A stretch of 64,000 bases of DNA from Pezicula radicicola (Eukaryota > Ascomycota > Leotiomycetes > Helotiales > Dermateaceae), in the NCBI GenBank assembly GCA_003008705.1, contig PDUO01000009.1:62001-126000 (forward strand), in the 5' to 3' direction. Under the pieces are notes generated by a model, which did not search any database, was not told where the DNA came from, and saw nothing but the letters and a program-made list of their open reading frames with translations. Shown here piece by piece: positions 43,918 through 56,028 of this stretch. Position 1 is the first letter of the stretch. Each line of letters opens with the position of its first letter. A program made the translations under genes and the position numbers.

Positions 43918-46306
43918 TCAGCGATGCCCAAGTAATTCAAACACATCTTCCCCGTCATCTTCATCGTCATCACAATCATCCATCGCAGAATCAGAATCAT
44001 CCTCGTAGTCGTCCCCATCGACCTCCATATCAGCGTCCATCACTTCGCCTGATGTATTACTTCTGTGCTCATCTCTACCCCAGAAATCAAGGTCGTCTTC
44101 ATCCCCAGACTCCTCTGTCTCCGCGGTGTTGCCTAAACTACTCGTAGGAGTGTCCCAAGTCCCACGAGTAGGAGAAGCGGATCTTACGATTCTTTGGCGT
44201 GTGGGATAGGGAGAAAAACGGCCCGCAATTCCCAAGAAGTCCGTCGAATGGAGATGCGATGAATGCCTTCTTTGGCGTACAGGCCCGGGGATAATAGACA
44301 TCGAGGAGGAAAGCGCTTCACCGGCGCCCTGGTCTATAGCATTGGCGGTGTCTGTTTCTCTACTCTCAATAACTGGAACTTCGACAGCGGGGTCGCTGAT
44401 TATTGATAACTGCGCAACGTTATATGAGTCGCAAATAGCACACTTCAGGCCTAGCCAGTGGTACTTAACTGCACTCTTAGCGTAGCAATCGTTGCATGAA
44501 ACCATTGCCTTTGTATCTTGAAATTGAGGAGGCATAGGCTGGCTATCGATCGCACGGTCAAGATTCCGAAACTGGGTCTCCATATTGACAGTGCTCTTGC
44601 TGCATATTGGGCATTTGTAGGATGATTTCATATGCTCATAATAGCATTTCTGATGAATGCTATGCCCACAGAGCATGAAAACCACTGGCTGCGGCGATGT
44701 AAACATGTACTCGCCGCATATAGGGCAATCGCAATCGGAGACCCGCTCAATACATTTATGAGAGGACTCGACGGACATGCTCATGCATACTCCGCAGGTC
44801 TAGCTATGCATTAGTCACCCACCAGTGAACAAACTTTCTCAGGAGAATGCTTACCTTGCAATGGAAAAAGTCTTTCCCGAGACCTCTGCCTTTTCTACAG
44901 ATACCACAATCATTGCAATGATATATACTCTTCTGAGAATCATTATCCCACAACTTACACACATCGCAATAGTACCAAGCCGTTCTCTCACCGCAACCAA
45001 CACAGAATTCGCCCGCTCCTTGAGCACATCCACAGATCATACAAAGCATGTTCTTCGTGGCCTTCCTGATAAGGACGTGGTCTTCGACCTCGTCGTGGCA
45101 TAGCCGGCAGGTATGCCATCTGTCACAGGTTGAGCATTGAAGCTTTACATTCCTTTTGTAGTGTTTGCAGCCTAGAACTGGGACTTTCTCAACCTGAGTT
45201 TCGGCCTCTTCGTTGCCTTCTTCTAGGTCAGGAGATTCGTCAGGAGGTGCGTATGTACGCTGCAAGTCATCTGGCGATAGCTGAAAGGTGTGATTCTGGC
45301 CCTGGGAAGATGTCTCGGATAGGTTGTTGGCGGGCCAAAAGTTGAACGAACCTAGCGATCCTGGAGTCGTGGGTCTTTCCTGACTTATCATACTTGCATG
45401 TGAATGTTCTTTTGGCAGGAGTTTTGCGTGCAAGATACCCTGAGCCTGACAATAGCCCTTGGTAAGGAGCTGGTGCATCATACGAGCCTTATCCTCGGGG
45501 GAAATGTCCATAGATTGTACATGAATGATCTGTTGTCGCAGTTCGCCCATGCCATCATCCGCAGGGAGAGAGCTATTCCTACGATGGCTACCACTCATCG
45601 GTTGGGCCCTTTCTGAGCTTGATTGTCGAGAAGAGACTTCTGAGGACCTTGTAGTGACAACCTGAGCGACTTGAGCTGCACTATTTATACTTATTGCAGA
45701 TGTTGTTCGAAAAGGTCTTGGAGTGCCAAAAGATGCATTGCTTGTTATCTCCTCGTCAACCGGTCTTGGGTTCGACCGCAAAGATGCTAGTCGAAGTGGC
45801 ATAACGCTTGATGTTCTCGAAGAGTCAAAGGTAGCTGGAGCGCTGGGTGATCTGCCTGCTTCCAAGGCCGCCAGTTCTGCCTCTAAACCACCATCCTCCT
45901 CGATTGGCGATGAGACCAGAGGTACGCCTACTATGCTATCAAACCCGCCATTACCCTCTGTGACTAGGGACCGTGGACCTTCCCTCTGCTCAACTCCCTC
46001 TTCAATCGCACTTTCATATCCATTCTCAGAGATGTTCCTAGGAATTCGTTGGTTTGTCGATGGGTCGATGTGATCGGTGTTGGAGGAGTTAGAGAATCGG
46101 CGGGCTTGACGCAGTATTGGATTTATTAAAAAGTCGGATACGAGAGAGCTCATTTGGTGAGCATTTATTTCATCCGCCGAGACTTTTGTCAACTGAACTG
46201 AGTTCCAAGTGGAAAACATCTCAGGAGAAAGATGACGCGGGAGAGGGGTGGCTCGAAGCGCCTCCAAGCGAGTCTCGCATGCCAAGACCAGGCTGGGAAC
46301 GTGCAT
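43918..46306 (-). CDS. CHY/RING zinc-finger protein, Pirh2-like
   Basis: Likely E3 ubiquitin ligase of the RCHY1/Pirh2 type. Exons 46306-44855 and 44799-43918 give 777 aa if the first in-frame ATG is used; the ATG at 46153 (MSSLVSDFLINPILRQARRF) is a good alternative and would shorten the protein by 51. A long Ser/Pro-rich N-terminal part is followed near residues 390-480 by a CHY zinc finger (GCKHYKRNVKLQC, CRLCHDE, CMICG) with further CxxC pairs and HCNDCGICR. The exon junction joins HCK to TCGVC. A RING finger follows: CPICGEYM, MLCGHSIHQKC, CPIC. Then there is a zinc-ribbon pair (CNDC, CAIC), and the last 80 residues are strongly acidic. The zinc architecture is intact. Substrate is unknown. 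Confidence 0.85.
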
Positions 46307-46425
46307 CACAACTCCGGGCTCTTCAAATATGTATTTGGGCCATGGACCATAATACTTTCAGCTTCTGTACAACTACTGCTTAAATCGTTCTTTGTTTCTT
46401 TGCAACCCATGTTTGCCTTTTTGAA

Positions 46426-46865
46426 ATGTCGGTTTCCTCTCTCGATAAGATCCATGCATACCGGCACCTGTATCGTTCCCTGCTCCATGCCGTTCAGTAC
46501 TCGAAACCGGCCAGATACACAGCAAGAGATCAGCTGAGGGATGCATTTCGCAAGGAGGATCCAGCAAACTTCAGTAAGGAGAAAGTGGAACGGACGGTGG
46601 AGTTCTTAAACATTGCAGCAAGGGAAAAGGGGCTTGAGCATCATCTCGTCAAAACTCTCATTCTTACTGCGTACTGGAGAAGACGTAATCTAGGACGGTA
46701 GGAAGCCAACTTCTGGTCAGATTATTACAGTACGCTAATGATATACGTAGACCACCTGTGCATATTCGTACTGATGTTCAATTTGAATTGAGCAGAACCT
46801 CGAGGATCCATTATGACATGACCCTTGCAATGCTCAATGACACCATGGGCCTATGTCTTCGGTGA
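46426..46865 (+). CDS. LYR/DUF1763-like small fungal protein
   Basis: Exons 46426-46697 and 46751-46865 (53-nt intron) give 128 aa. The N-terminal part, MSVSSLDKIHAYRHLYRSLL, continuing RDQLRDAFRKED, resembles the LYR-type helix that begins with a Tyr-Arg pair. The second half (KEKVERTVEFLNIAAREKGLEHH) fits the fungal family of unknown function DUF1763. LYR proteins help assemble mitochondrial complexes, but this is a distant similarity. The start has an in-frame ATG at 46426 and is only about 120 bases from the alternative start of the divergent zinc-finger gene (46306). I am fairly sure it is a gene and unsure of its role. Confidence 0.65.
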
Positions 46866-48299
46866 GCATGTTCACATAAAGACGGGCTTCTACAGCACCT
46901 TGTTAAGTATAGGAAGAATGCCTCAGTGTCACCATTGCACACCGTGCCAAATTGAGGCGGAGGCTCTGCTGTTGGATTATGGATTGTTCCCCTATCATTG
47001 ATGTCGACCTGCTGTTCTTGATAATGTGACGCTTACATCTGGAATGGTTGGCATCGTGGGAATATGGCCCTATCATGCTATCATCGGGAAATATTTTAAA
47101 GGAATTTTTGAGAAGGGCATACTTCCCGAGAACAAAGTGATGATGGCGAGGACGCTAGCTATGATGAAGGTTGCATTTGCACAGGATTGCTTCAAAAGTG
47201 ATCACGGTTGAGCAGGGTTTGGCATGTGTGTGCATGGAACAGATCTAGCAAGAAGATGTAAGCTATGATCATAAGTAAGGGTCTCGAGCGTGACTGATAA
47301 GTCAATAATGTAACAAACATTACCGTGTGAACTTGTTTGTAAGATAGTTTGTGCAGCTAACTCTTGAGATATTTGATTATCTTACTTAACTTGAATAACT
47401 CACTTGGTTTGAGTGACTCATTTGTTTGGAGACATAACTTTCTCAAGTAAACCGTCCTTTTATGTCATTAGCCCCAATTAGAATGTTCTCTGACAGAAGC
47501 AATTCGGACGATACTTGTACAGTACCGTGCATCTGCACAACTAAGACCACCTTTGCTCCTTGAACCCATGGTCCATGGGCCATGGATGTTTGAGGAAATC
47601 AATGGCGCGTAGAGGTAATAAGGCCATATTTTATGGTCTCGCCGAGTATGGTTGATCTCAAAACAAATCTGGTCATAAAGTGGTTACTATTTCTGAGCCG
47701 ATAATCGCTGTCATGAGTCGACTTTCCGACGTATCTTATTAACCAGCATGTGATCTGGCGCTTTAAATACCTTCCTAGGTACCTAAACACCGTATGGTCC
47801 AAAATTAATGCAGACTACTTACTAATTAAAGTCTGCCTATGTAATACTTTATATAAAATGCAGAACCATCCAGCTCAGTACCTATTTCCTAGAAGCCCTA
47901 GAGCTGTCACACGTGGTACCGCCATAGTCGAGGGAAAAGGATAAAGGCAGTTCGTCCAATCAAGGAGCTCGAGACATACATCGTCATCCACACTTGTGAT
48001 CCACCGGGCCACTCCAATCGTCTATGCTCATTGCTCCCATACCAGAGCGATCCCTACCTTACTTCTTGAGACTCTGTACTGCAACCCCGCAAACTTCTTC
48101 CATCTTCCCCAACATCCTGTCCGATTACCTCCCTTATCCCAACTGCAGCACGCAGTGAACTCTTCCGTTCGATTGTATATCGACAGAAGAATTCATGGAC
48201 GATCATTGGCGTGTAGCCTTATCGCGACCGCGTTGAGGGACTCTGGTCTTGAGGGACCACTGTCTTGCAGCGCAAACCGCCATTCTGATACTGAGCATT
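46866..48299. other. Intergenic region with repeat-like words
   Basis: About 1.4 kb with no supportable gene. From about 47,340 to 47,460 it carries ACTTGA/TTGAGT clusters like those near 14.9 and 25 kb, and at 47776-47785 a perfect 10-bp TAGGTACCTA palindrome. The 60-codon open frame at 47026-47211 shows no family features. Confidence 0.45.
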
Positions 48300-49568
48300 A
48301 TGCCTGGTAAGCCAGAGCAGTACGATGGCATTCAACAGGACCGACTGCCAGCTGTGTCTAAGGCCGGAAGAGTCCAGCCAAAGAAATGGGTCAAACGCTA
48401 TCGGACGGAGGTTGCTGCTGCTACTAGCAGTGTCCTATCGACTTTCATCGCTGTAAGCTTGCCCCTCTGGTGGTAGCTAGCCTTTGATGTATGACTGATG
48501 GTATAGTAGTTTCCCTTGGACTCCGTGAAGACTCGTATGCAGACATATAGATACAACAATTTCACCGATTGTGTTGCCCATACCTACAAAACCGAGAGAT
48601 TGGCTGGCTTTTTTCGAGGTAAGACAATATGAGGCATCTTTGATTCCGGTTTTGCTAATTATGTCTTGAACTGCAGGTGTTACAGCACCCTTAGCAAGCG
48701 TCACTCTTGTCCGAACCATCTCATTCTCAGTTTACCAGCGATCAAAATACGTATATGCCGATTGGTTTAGCCGAAACTTTGGCTCTGATCCTCTTGTACA
48801 TGTCAACACGCCGGGAACATATCCTAATTTTTCATCAATTGCATGTTTTGGAGCAGCAGGAGCTACGGCAGGATCCTTTATAACCTTGGTAGCATGTGGG
48901 TAGATATTTGCAAGTTTATACGAGTTGGCTAACATCACTCAAGGCCCTTTCGAACTGACGAAGCTCAGTGCCCAGGTATCAGTTCTCATGGCAGAACGTA
49001 ACAACACCAGTGTCTCCGATGCCACGAATTCGAAGATGGTGAGAGAAGTTGCAGCCAGTTACCAGAATAAGGGTACCTTTAAAACAGCAATGAATATTGT
49101 CAAACTTAGAGGGTTCATGGGATTATATTCAGGCTTCGGCCTTCACCTACGTGAGTGTTTTAGCTCAGAGGTGAGGATTAAAACTAATTTCAAACAGTCA
49201 GAGATACGCTCGGGACAGCAATTTACTTTATGACTTACGAGAGCAGTAAACAGCTTCTGACGACGTACCGAAAAAATCAATCACCTACGAACCCACTTTC
49301 TGTGGTAGTTGCTGGTGGGCTCTGCGGCATTGTGAGCTGGGCTATGATTTATCCCATTGACTCTGCAAAAAGCATATATCAGCGGAACTGTTTGACGTAC
49401 TGCAAGGGGGAGAAGGTTAAAAAGGCTCCAAAGATACAATTTTTTAACAAGAAAATGTATAGAGGCCTTGGAGTCTCGATGGGGCGATCATGTGTTGTAA
49501 ACTCTGTTTTCTTCTCGTCGTTCGAATTTATCAAGAAGCAAATCAATGCTCTTGAGGACCAGATATAG
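48300..49568 (+). CDS. Mitochondrial carrier family (SLC25) protein
   Basis: Inner mitochondrial membrane transporter. Five exons, 48300-48452, 48510-48618, 48677-48895, 48944-49150 and 49198-49568, sum to 353 codons (352 aa). The three repeats carry the signature Px[D/E]xx[K/R]: PLDSVK, PFELTK and PIDSAK. The third is followed by SIYQRN, and repeat 1 ends with GFFRG. Each splice join restores this pattern (for example GCT to TTTCCC for AFPLDSVK). The first 35 residues are an extra-membranous basic tail. The long loop in repeat 2 with NNTSVSDATNSK is unusual and may mark a fungal subgroup near the carnitine/amino-acid carriers. The substrate cannot be read from sequence alone. Confidence 0.86.
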
Positions 49569-50226
49569 CCACGGGTATGGTTCGACAGTTTCTTGAATTA
49601 CACTGGCTGAGATGGGCACCAGTAGCTTAGCACATAAGGGACAATGAATATGGTACAAAGGTCTTTCGTCAAAGCAATTGAGATAATTCGTGAATTGATA
49701 ATTCAAGTAGTGCTGGAAACAGAGAGGCCATTAATCGAGAGCAATCCTTGACTTAACCTACCTATCCTTTGCACTCTAGGATCATAAAACTCCTTGCAGG
49801 TAGGCACTCCAGAACTAGGGCAAAGACATGAAACTTGAGAATGATACCAGAAACGAATTTAAGCTTCTTAAACAAATGTAGTGACCGACTTGCCGTTGTA
49901 CCACCCTAGATAGTTAGTGACCCGACAGAAGAGCCGGGACAGGCTATCCTCAAATCTCGTGACTCGGCTACTCATACAGCGCTAACAGAAGACCAATCAG
50001 CCAGGCGCGAAACTCGACGTCTTCTCTCCTAATGAACACCATCATCTACTGCACTACCACAACACTGACTACCTATCCGTCAAGGTCCGTGAAGGATAGT
50101 GAATTTCGCATAGCCGTCAAGCATAACCTGCTGGCGTGTTCATTGTCACCTAGAGTCCTACAGCGAGTGGTCGTGTTCGATCTACTGACTTTGTTGCAGA
50201 GCCTGATTATGGTAAGTTGAAATAAG
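49569..50226. other. Intergenic region, carrier 3' end to DUF2293 gene
   Basis: About 660 bases with no supportable gene; some of it probably is 5' leader or promoter of the next gene. Confidence 0.45.
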
Positions 50227-53200
50227 ATGACATCAAAGAAGAAGAAGAATATTGCAGCGGCAGCTGCCAGAGGAGGAAAGGAATCTAAAGCTGCCGCTCG
50301 TCTGCGGCGGCGGGAGGAGAAGACTGCCAAAGAAAAGCACAGGATGAGAAATCATCGGAGATTCGATCCAAAGGCGTGGGCTGAGCTGCCACCTCTTCCT
50401 CACGGATTAAATGCGAAGCTGGAAATTCCTAAGATGAAGACCAAGCACCAAGTATACCTTGAATTCGCAGAGAATACAGAGAAAAAGAAGAAACTGGAGA
50501 CAACTGTTACGACAGAGAGAGACGCGCCACCTGGCTTTGAGTTTGTTCCTATTGGAGATCCCGAAATGACGACCATGTGTAAAGAGATTTCAAGAGAGCA
50601 AGGAGCCATGATATTTATTGTTTCTGTACGTATCATAATTCCAGTTGGTCCTACAAAGCTAATTTTGAGTCTCAGAGTAAGAACGAAAATGCACTCGCTG
50701 TCTACGACCATGTCGACCGAATTGGTTTCCATTTTCGAGAAACAATTGTTGATCAAGCTCGTGAGCTTATTGGTCAGTCGGCCGGTAAGCGCCAGCCAGG
50801 TTGGAACGTCGAGAAAATACCAGAGTCCCAGGATGAGATAAACCGACAAACAGATGCTGCCATCCGGGATTTGTTTCCCAGAATACCTAATACAGATCGT
50901 GCACAGATCATCCAACATGGTTTCCAGAAGGTGGGTTTTGATGGTTTATATTGAAGTTTGATGCTAAGCTGCACAGGGGAAATTGTTTAACGGCAAGGAA
51001 ATGATTGGATTACAACCTGGCATTCCACTAGCTCGTCGAGTCCAGCTTGCTACCCTTGCTCATATCCGCCATACGCATACAAGGTATGACTTGCTCCTTA
51101 AAGAAACAACCTGGGAGAATGCACGGAGAGCTGTCGAGCCCGTCTGCTTAGATTTCATTCTCAAGTGGCGTGGCGATGAGGAGACAGGACGTGACCAGAT
51201 GGATGAAATACTTCGTGAGGTTGTTGTTATCACGGATTCCGAAGACGAAGATGATGAAGAAGATGATGAAGACGACGAAGACGACGAAAATAGCTCCGAA
51301 GAGGACGGAGAAGTCAGCTCACAAGAGAGGCCAGCCCAAGACCTGTTGAGACAGTCTTTACCTAACCGCCTAGCTGCTGCTGAGCATTATGATGACGCTG
51401 ATATGGTAGACCGCACTACTTTGAGAGCTGGTGAAGCAAGACGTAACCCAGTGCGAGCTGCACGAATTCAACCTAGACCAAATGACAAAAAGGCTCAGCG
51501 TGGATTTTCCCGGTACCAAGCTGCCTATAATGAAGCCAAGGCACGTCAGCAAGGCTCTAGGGTTGCCAGATCGCCAGTGGACCACCAGCCTGGAGGAGCT
51601 TCCCGCATTTCTATATCATCGCCCCATCCTGATTCCAATCGACTGAACCATGGCGCCTCGCATGGACAGGCCCAAACCCACGGTCAGGGTCTTCAAAATC
51701 ACAATACAATATTGGTTCGTTGTATCCCCTTTTTGGAACTGGTCCCCAACCTCTATGTCCATGAAATACTAATAAAAATAGGATGAGCCCTATCATAAGT
51801 TACAGAGACCACCTGGATTACTAATGCCCACAAATGGGGATATTGTAAGGCACCATTCTGAGCGCATCATGCACTATCAAGATCAAGGTGAACGGACTCG
51901 TGTCGATAGTCCCGCATTCCGGCCAGGAGAACCAAGGTTGCCACCAATGATTAGGAGAACTCCACCCAGACGTGGTTTGCAGGATATGTTAGTGCGCTCA
52001 GTTGAGTCACCTTCAAGTGATATCATGATGGCATCCCCACGCCAAGAAGGAGAACTTGTCTTTCGCCCTATACCTCAACCTCATGATACGTACCAGCGAC
52101 GTGTTGCTGATGGAAGAATCTCACCACAACGCCGCCAGGTGATCATTGTAGATGATGACAGCCCACCACAATTCAAACGCCGTCGGGTGGTCCGTGAGGA
52201 TGATTCTGGTCACTTCAGACTTATTCCATCTGGTGAACCTGGTCACCATGATGAGATTCAACAATCCCGTCCATCTCAAGGTTTGTACAGGTCTGTTCAG
52301 CCAATAGTTGCACCACCAGCTATGCAAGCACCACCAGCCAATGGTTATGAGTCTCAACGTATTTTCAGCGTTCCAGCCAGAGGTATATACCGAGGTGCAC
52401 AACCGGAGTTTACATTTGATCGAGGCCCTCTTAGCCAGAGGCCTGAGAGTTTTCAACCAGTCTTTGATAACTCGAATGATAATTTGTCTCGACAGTCTGA
52501 ACATAGGCAAGGAGGTCAAATGCAGAGGCCTTTGTCGCCCAGATTTCCAGTTTCCAGCCAAAGTGGTTCCCGTGAGAGGAACACTGGATCAGTTGTCCCT
52601 GATCAGACTTTCATTAATCATTTCTCTCAAACTCGGCTTGAGTTTTCTCAAAATGATGAGGTTTCTGTTGTTCCTTTGGAGAGACATAGACCGAATTATC
52701 TAGTTCAGAGTAATGATCAACGAGGATATGGGGACGAGCCTGTTAGATCCCTCGCTACAGCGCACCCGCCACGAGCTAGGTCTCCTGTGCAATATATGCA
52801 AAGACCATTGTAAGTGGGGCTTATGTTTACCCTGCGAATGGTGTGATTAATATTTGTGTAGGCAATACAGAGCGGAACCTTCCTACTATGGCCAAAATGA
52901 CCATCGCCAGGCCAGCGAAACCATTATCTACCACGAGCAAGGACCTTCATCAGGTGCTTTCCCATCACCGTAAGAATACCTTCCATCCATTATGAGCTAC
53001 ACCACTTGTATCATGACTCACCTTCAGAGCGACGACTCAATTGAATTGTTTGCTGTGAATAACCAAACTGGCAGCCCCCTCCATAACCTCTAGGTCTTAA
53101 CCCGTCGCCCTTGAGTAGTTAACTTCGAAGAGGCGATTGAGTCCAAGATTCTGAAGGAGTTTCTCCTTGTGCCACGTTCATTGTTCAACTGTGACCTTAA

Positions 53201-53296
53201 TCAATTATGTTCTTGTGTATTAGACTAACGAGCGCTTGTAATAGGTCTTACGCTACCAGACTGGAACCCCGCCGCCAAGTGGTCGTGATCGACTGA
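50227..53296 (+). CDS. DUF2293-like large fungal protein
   Basis: Six exons, 50227-50625, 50676-50930, 50977-51714, 51782-52809, 52862-52969 and 53245-53296, sum to 860 codons (859 aa). The N-terminus is very basic (MTSKKKKNIAAAAARGGKE and on through RRREEKTAKEKHRMRNHRR), suiting a nuclear or nucleolar protein. A helical block (YDLLLKETTWENARRAVEP, ILKWRGDEE) resembles fungal DUF2293. Then comes an acidic run near residues 300-330 (TDSEDEDDEEDDEDDEDDE) and a long Arg/Pro/Ser/Gln-rich disordered tail with repeated RRQV and RPES words. The last intron (275 nt) is long; the final exon ends RRQVVVID. Function is unknown. The gene is solid through exon 4 and less so in the last two short exons. 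Confidence 0.68.
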
Positions 53297-54349
53297 GAAA
53301 ATGATGATTGAAATGAGTTGTGTTTGTGTCAGTAATGATAATGAAGGTGTCAGGAGTTTGATTGAAATCTCTTTCGCTGTCTGCCCTTCATATCTCTGCA
53401 AAGGGTGCAGTCATCGCTCTGGCTTGCTTGTGCTAGAGACCTAAGGGCGAAATTCGCAGTTTTTGTGTAGTCTTTTGTTTCTACTCCCTTTTTCCTTTGA
53501 AGAGATGGAGTACGGGTCTACTGTGCATTTATAAAGGAGGATCGCATTCAAGGCTGGTTGTCTTTTCCGTGCATGATACCCAGATAGTCGGCGGCTTTTT
53601 GTTTCACTCATACGAGCTTCGTATTTGAATGTTTGACCAGGGACTATGGATGGTGGTATGTTGCCTGTAACTGCTACCTCTAAGTTTGCCCTGCTGTTGT
53701 AGAGTTAAGATTGTGGTAAGAACCACTGTATAAATAAGATCCTGATTATGTCTATTCTTCTATTGATAGGACGATAACTTTCTTGGTTATAATACCAAGA
53801 ATGGGGTCAGTGGGCTCAATTCATTGTTGTAAGAATTGTGGTCTTCACGTATCACACCTTCCAATCTGATCTTCACTCTGGGTTTGAGTTAACAGTAGCT
53901 GTTACGGTGCACGTCATATACAGGCCCGGCAATCATAAGAGTGTCCTTTATATCATAGTAATTCCCAATATAATGGCAACATCTTTCCGGTGTTCTAGGG
54001 CTGGAAAGCAAAAAAGCTTGGTACAGGCAGACTTACCTAGGGAAGGAAGCTAGGACTATCTATATTTTAGAAAATACCAGTTGATAGCTTACAACAGGAT
54101 GAAGTGACCTCATCGAATCATCAGCGAACACTCTGATGACATAGGAGAACACTATACAAATTTACAGGGAAGAGTCTTCTGTGAAAGCTGTACTTTGATA
54201 GTAGTAGATATTTGTTTTGTTTTTTTACATTTACTCACTGAGGTCGTCGTGAAATCTTGGGATATCAAAGTATTTTAAAACTCACACTCACTCCAACACA
54301 TCCTAGAGTAGACAAATTATTTATGCATGCAGTCTTCTTGAAAGCCTGT
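53297..54349. other. Convergent intergenic region
   Basis: About 1.05 kb between two 3' ends. No gene, repeat or structure stands out. Confidence 0.5.
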
Positions 54350-55040
54350 TCAAGCTCCCTTGAACCCATACCTCAGACTACCCAGCTCAGTCTCAGGATC
54401 CACGCCCCCCATAACCACTTTCGCAAGCAAGACAACCGCATAAACTATACCAGGTAAGAGGCCAAAGCCAAACCATACCTCATCTCTTCCCTTAAACATC
54501 CTCCCTGCTAGCACCAGCAACGTACATATGGTCAGATTCAGCATCGGTAGGTATGTTTCGATTGGACCTCCGTCTCCTTCGAACGCTGGCCAGGGAACGG
54601 GTCTTCCTTGTTGTTTTCTGGTGGGTGATGGAGGTCTATTTAGGTCGTCGAGGATGAGAATACCGGTTTTGCCTGGTGGGAAGATGTATAAAAGGTATGC
54701 GGTTGAGAGGAGGGAGGTTATGCTGAGGACGGAGAGGAGTGATGTCCAACGGTTGAAGAGTGTGGGGAAGTATGGTGTTGTGCAGAGAAGGGAAATGATG
54801 AGTAGCACTGTTGAATATTGGTCGTTGCGCTTTGCATTTTCGCGATTTAGGTCGCGGATTAGATTCTCTTGTTCTATCCATCTATTAGTTCTTGTAACAT
54901 TGTGAAGCTTGGGAAGGCTGTTGCTTAGAGGGGTAGAAAAACAGACCTTCTTCGTCGAGAGCTTCTGGTAGAGAATCGTCTGAATCATTGTCGGTTGAAT
55001 AACGGAAGGTTTTCCGTAGTCTGCTAGTAGTTTCCTCCAT
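54350..55040 (-). CDS. Predicted multi-pass membrane protein, unknown function
   Basis: Exons 55040-54947 and 54873-54350 give 205 aa. The join uses a GTCTGT donor and an AG acceptor at 54875-54874; any other nearby acceptor shifts the frame or hits a stop. The protein has a short acidic N-terminus (MEETTSRLRKTFRYSTDND), then an amphipathic stretch and four hydrophobic segments: TVLLIISLLCTTPYFPTLF, LLSVLSITSLLSTAYLLYI, a segment in LPMLNLTICTLLVLAG, and GFGLLPGIVYAVVLLAKVV. A Pro-rich loop (DDLNRPPSPTRKQQGRP) separates pairs two and three. An ER or other endomembrane location is likely. I do not recognise the family. A divergent start only 172 bases away belongs to coa1. Confidence 0.62.
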
Positions 55041-55212
55041 ATTTGCTGGCTTTTGCGTTGTGAAGCTGTTGAATTTGTAGAATTAAGAAAGCTGTCTGGT
55101 TGGTGACAAGGTCACAGCCTTGTCAATGAAAGCTAGCCGAGCCAGCAAACCTCGAATGATGCGACTTTCTTCACATCAGCCTTTCTGAGCGCTCACCACT
55201 TTACAAAGCAAA

Positions 55213-55875
55213 ATGCTTCAACGATTATTGCGCACAAGGGTGCCTCTAAGCATCCGAAGTGTAAATGGAAAAGCATTAGTCCCGAGGAGAGCATTAACTG
55301 CTGCTCCCAAGCCTGGAGGTGCGCCGTTTATGGAAAGACGAGCTGATCGAGAGCTCCCAGGTAAGCTGCAAGACTTCGGGCGTCTTGAGGTTGTACTAAT
55401 TAGAGGTCAAGATATACCACAGAATGGCATGAAATGGGTGCGCTCAGTACCCATCTTCCTCGTCGTCCTGATCTCATCTACGCTCGCCATCTTCAACTAT
55501 CAAAAGTCCTCCTCGTCCGTCGTATCTTCCACCATGTACGCACTACGCACTTCCCCAAAAGGTCGTGAATATCTAGGCGATGAGATCTATTTTGCGCACA
55601 AGATGCCGTGGATCTGGGGAGAGATGAACCAGCTTCATGGCAGGATTAATATCGAGTTCGAGGTTAAGGGCACTAAGAATAAGGGGACTATGAGATTTAA
55701 GAGTTTTAGGGCTACGAGGATGGGCATGTTTGAAACGACAGAGTGGTCATTGGAGACTACGGATGGTGAGAAGATTGATCTATTAGACGGGTCAGATCCG
55801 TTCCAAGCGCTGGAAATGGATGAAGGGGAGAAGGTTGTGGGCAGAGGCAGTTATGCGCCCAATCTTTCTGGTTGA
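55213..55875 (+). CDS. coa1: Cytochrome c oxidase assembly factor Coa1
   Basis: Inner-membrane protein that helps mature Cox1 with Mss51, Cox14 and Shy1. The frame from ATG 55213 is open to 55875 (220 aa if read straight through). It has a basic presequence-like start (MLQRLLRTRVPLSIR), one transmembrane segment near residues 80-96 (VPIFLVVLISSTLAIFNY), and the Coa1 domain ending: FAHKMPWIWGEMNQLHGRI, then FEVKGTKNKGTMRFKSFRA and SLETTDGEKIDLLDGS. A 45-nt stretch at 55361-55405 has a GTAAGC donor, an ACTAAT branch site and an AG end. Its removal keeps the frame and joins ELPG to QDIPQNG, so the true protein is probably 205 aa. Family call is good; I prefer the spliced form. Confidence 0.85.
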   Translation: MLQRLLRTRVPLSIRSVNGKALVPRRALTAAPKPGGAPFMERRADRELPGKLQDFGRLEVVLIRGQDIPQNGMKWVRSVPIFLVVLISSTLAIFNYQKSSSSVVSSTMYALRTSPKGREYLGDEIYFAHKMPWIWGEMNQLHGRINIEFEVKGTKNKGTMRFKSFRATRMGMFETTEWSLETTDGEKIDLLDGSDPFQALEMDEGEKVVGRGSYAPNLSG

Positions 55876-56028
55876 TTGTGTAAAATAAGATGGGAAACTA
55901 GGATGGGAAAAGAAGCATTGGGAAGGCCTGGGAGGGCTCAGCGCATCATGACATTGAATTTTCTGCTCTTCTAAACGCCTTTATACCTATACCACATGTT
56001 GTTTGTACAAATATTACAATTCCATAAC

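Noticed and set aside
47026..47211. 60-codon plus-strand frame after the LYR/DUF1763-like gene
   Set aside because: No family features; likely chance or transcript tail.
54528..54905. 125-codon plus-strand frame opposite the membrane protein
   Set aside because: It is a shadow of the minus-strand gene, whose hydrophobic segments and exon join are convincing.
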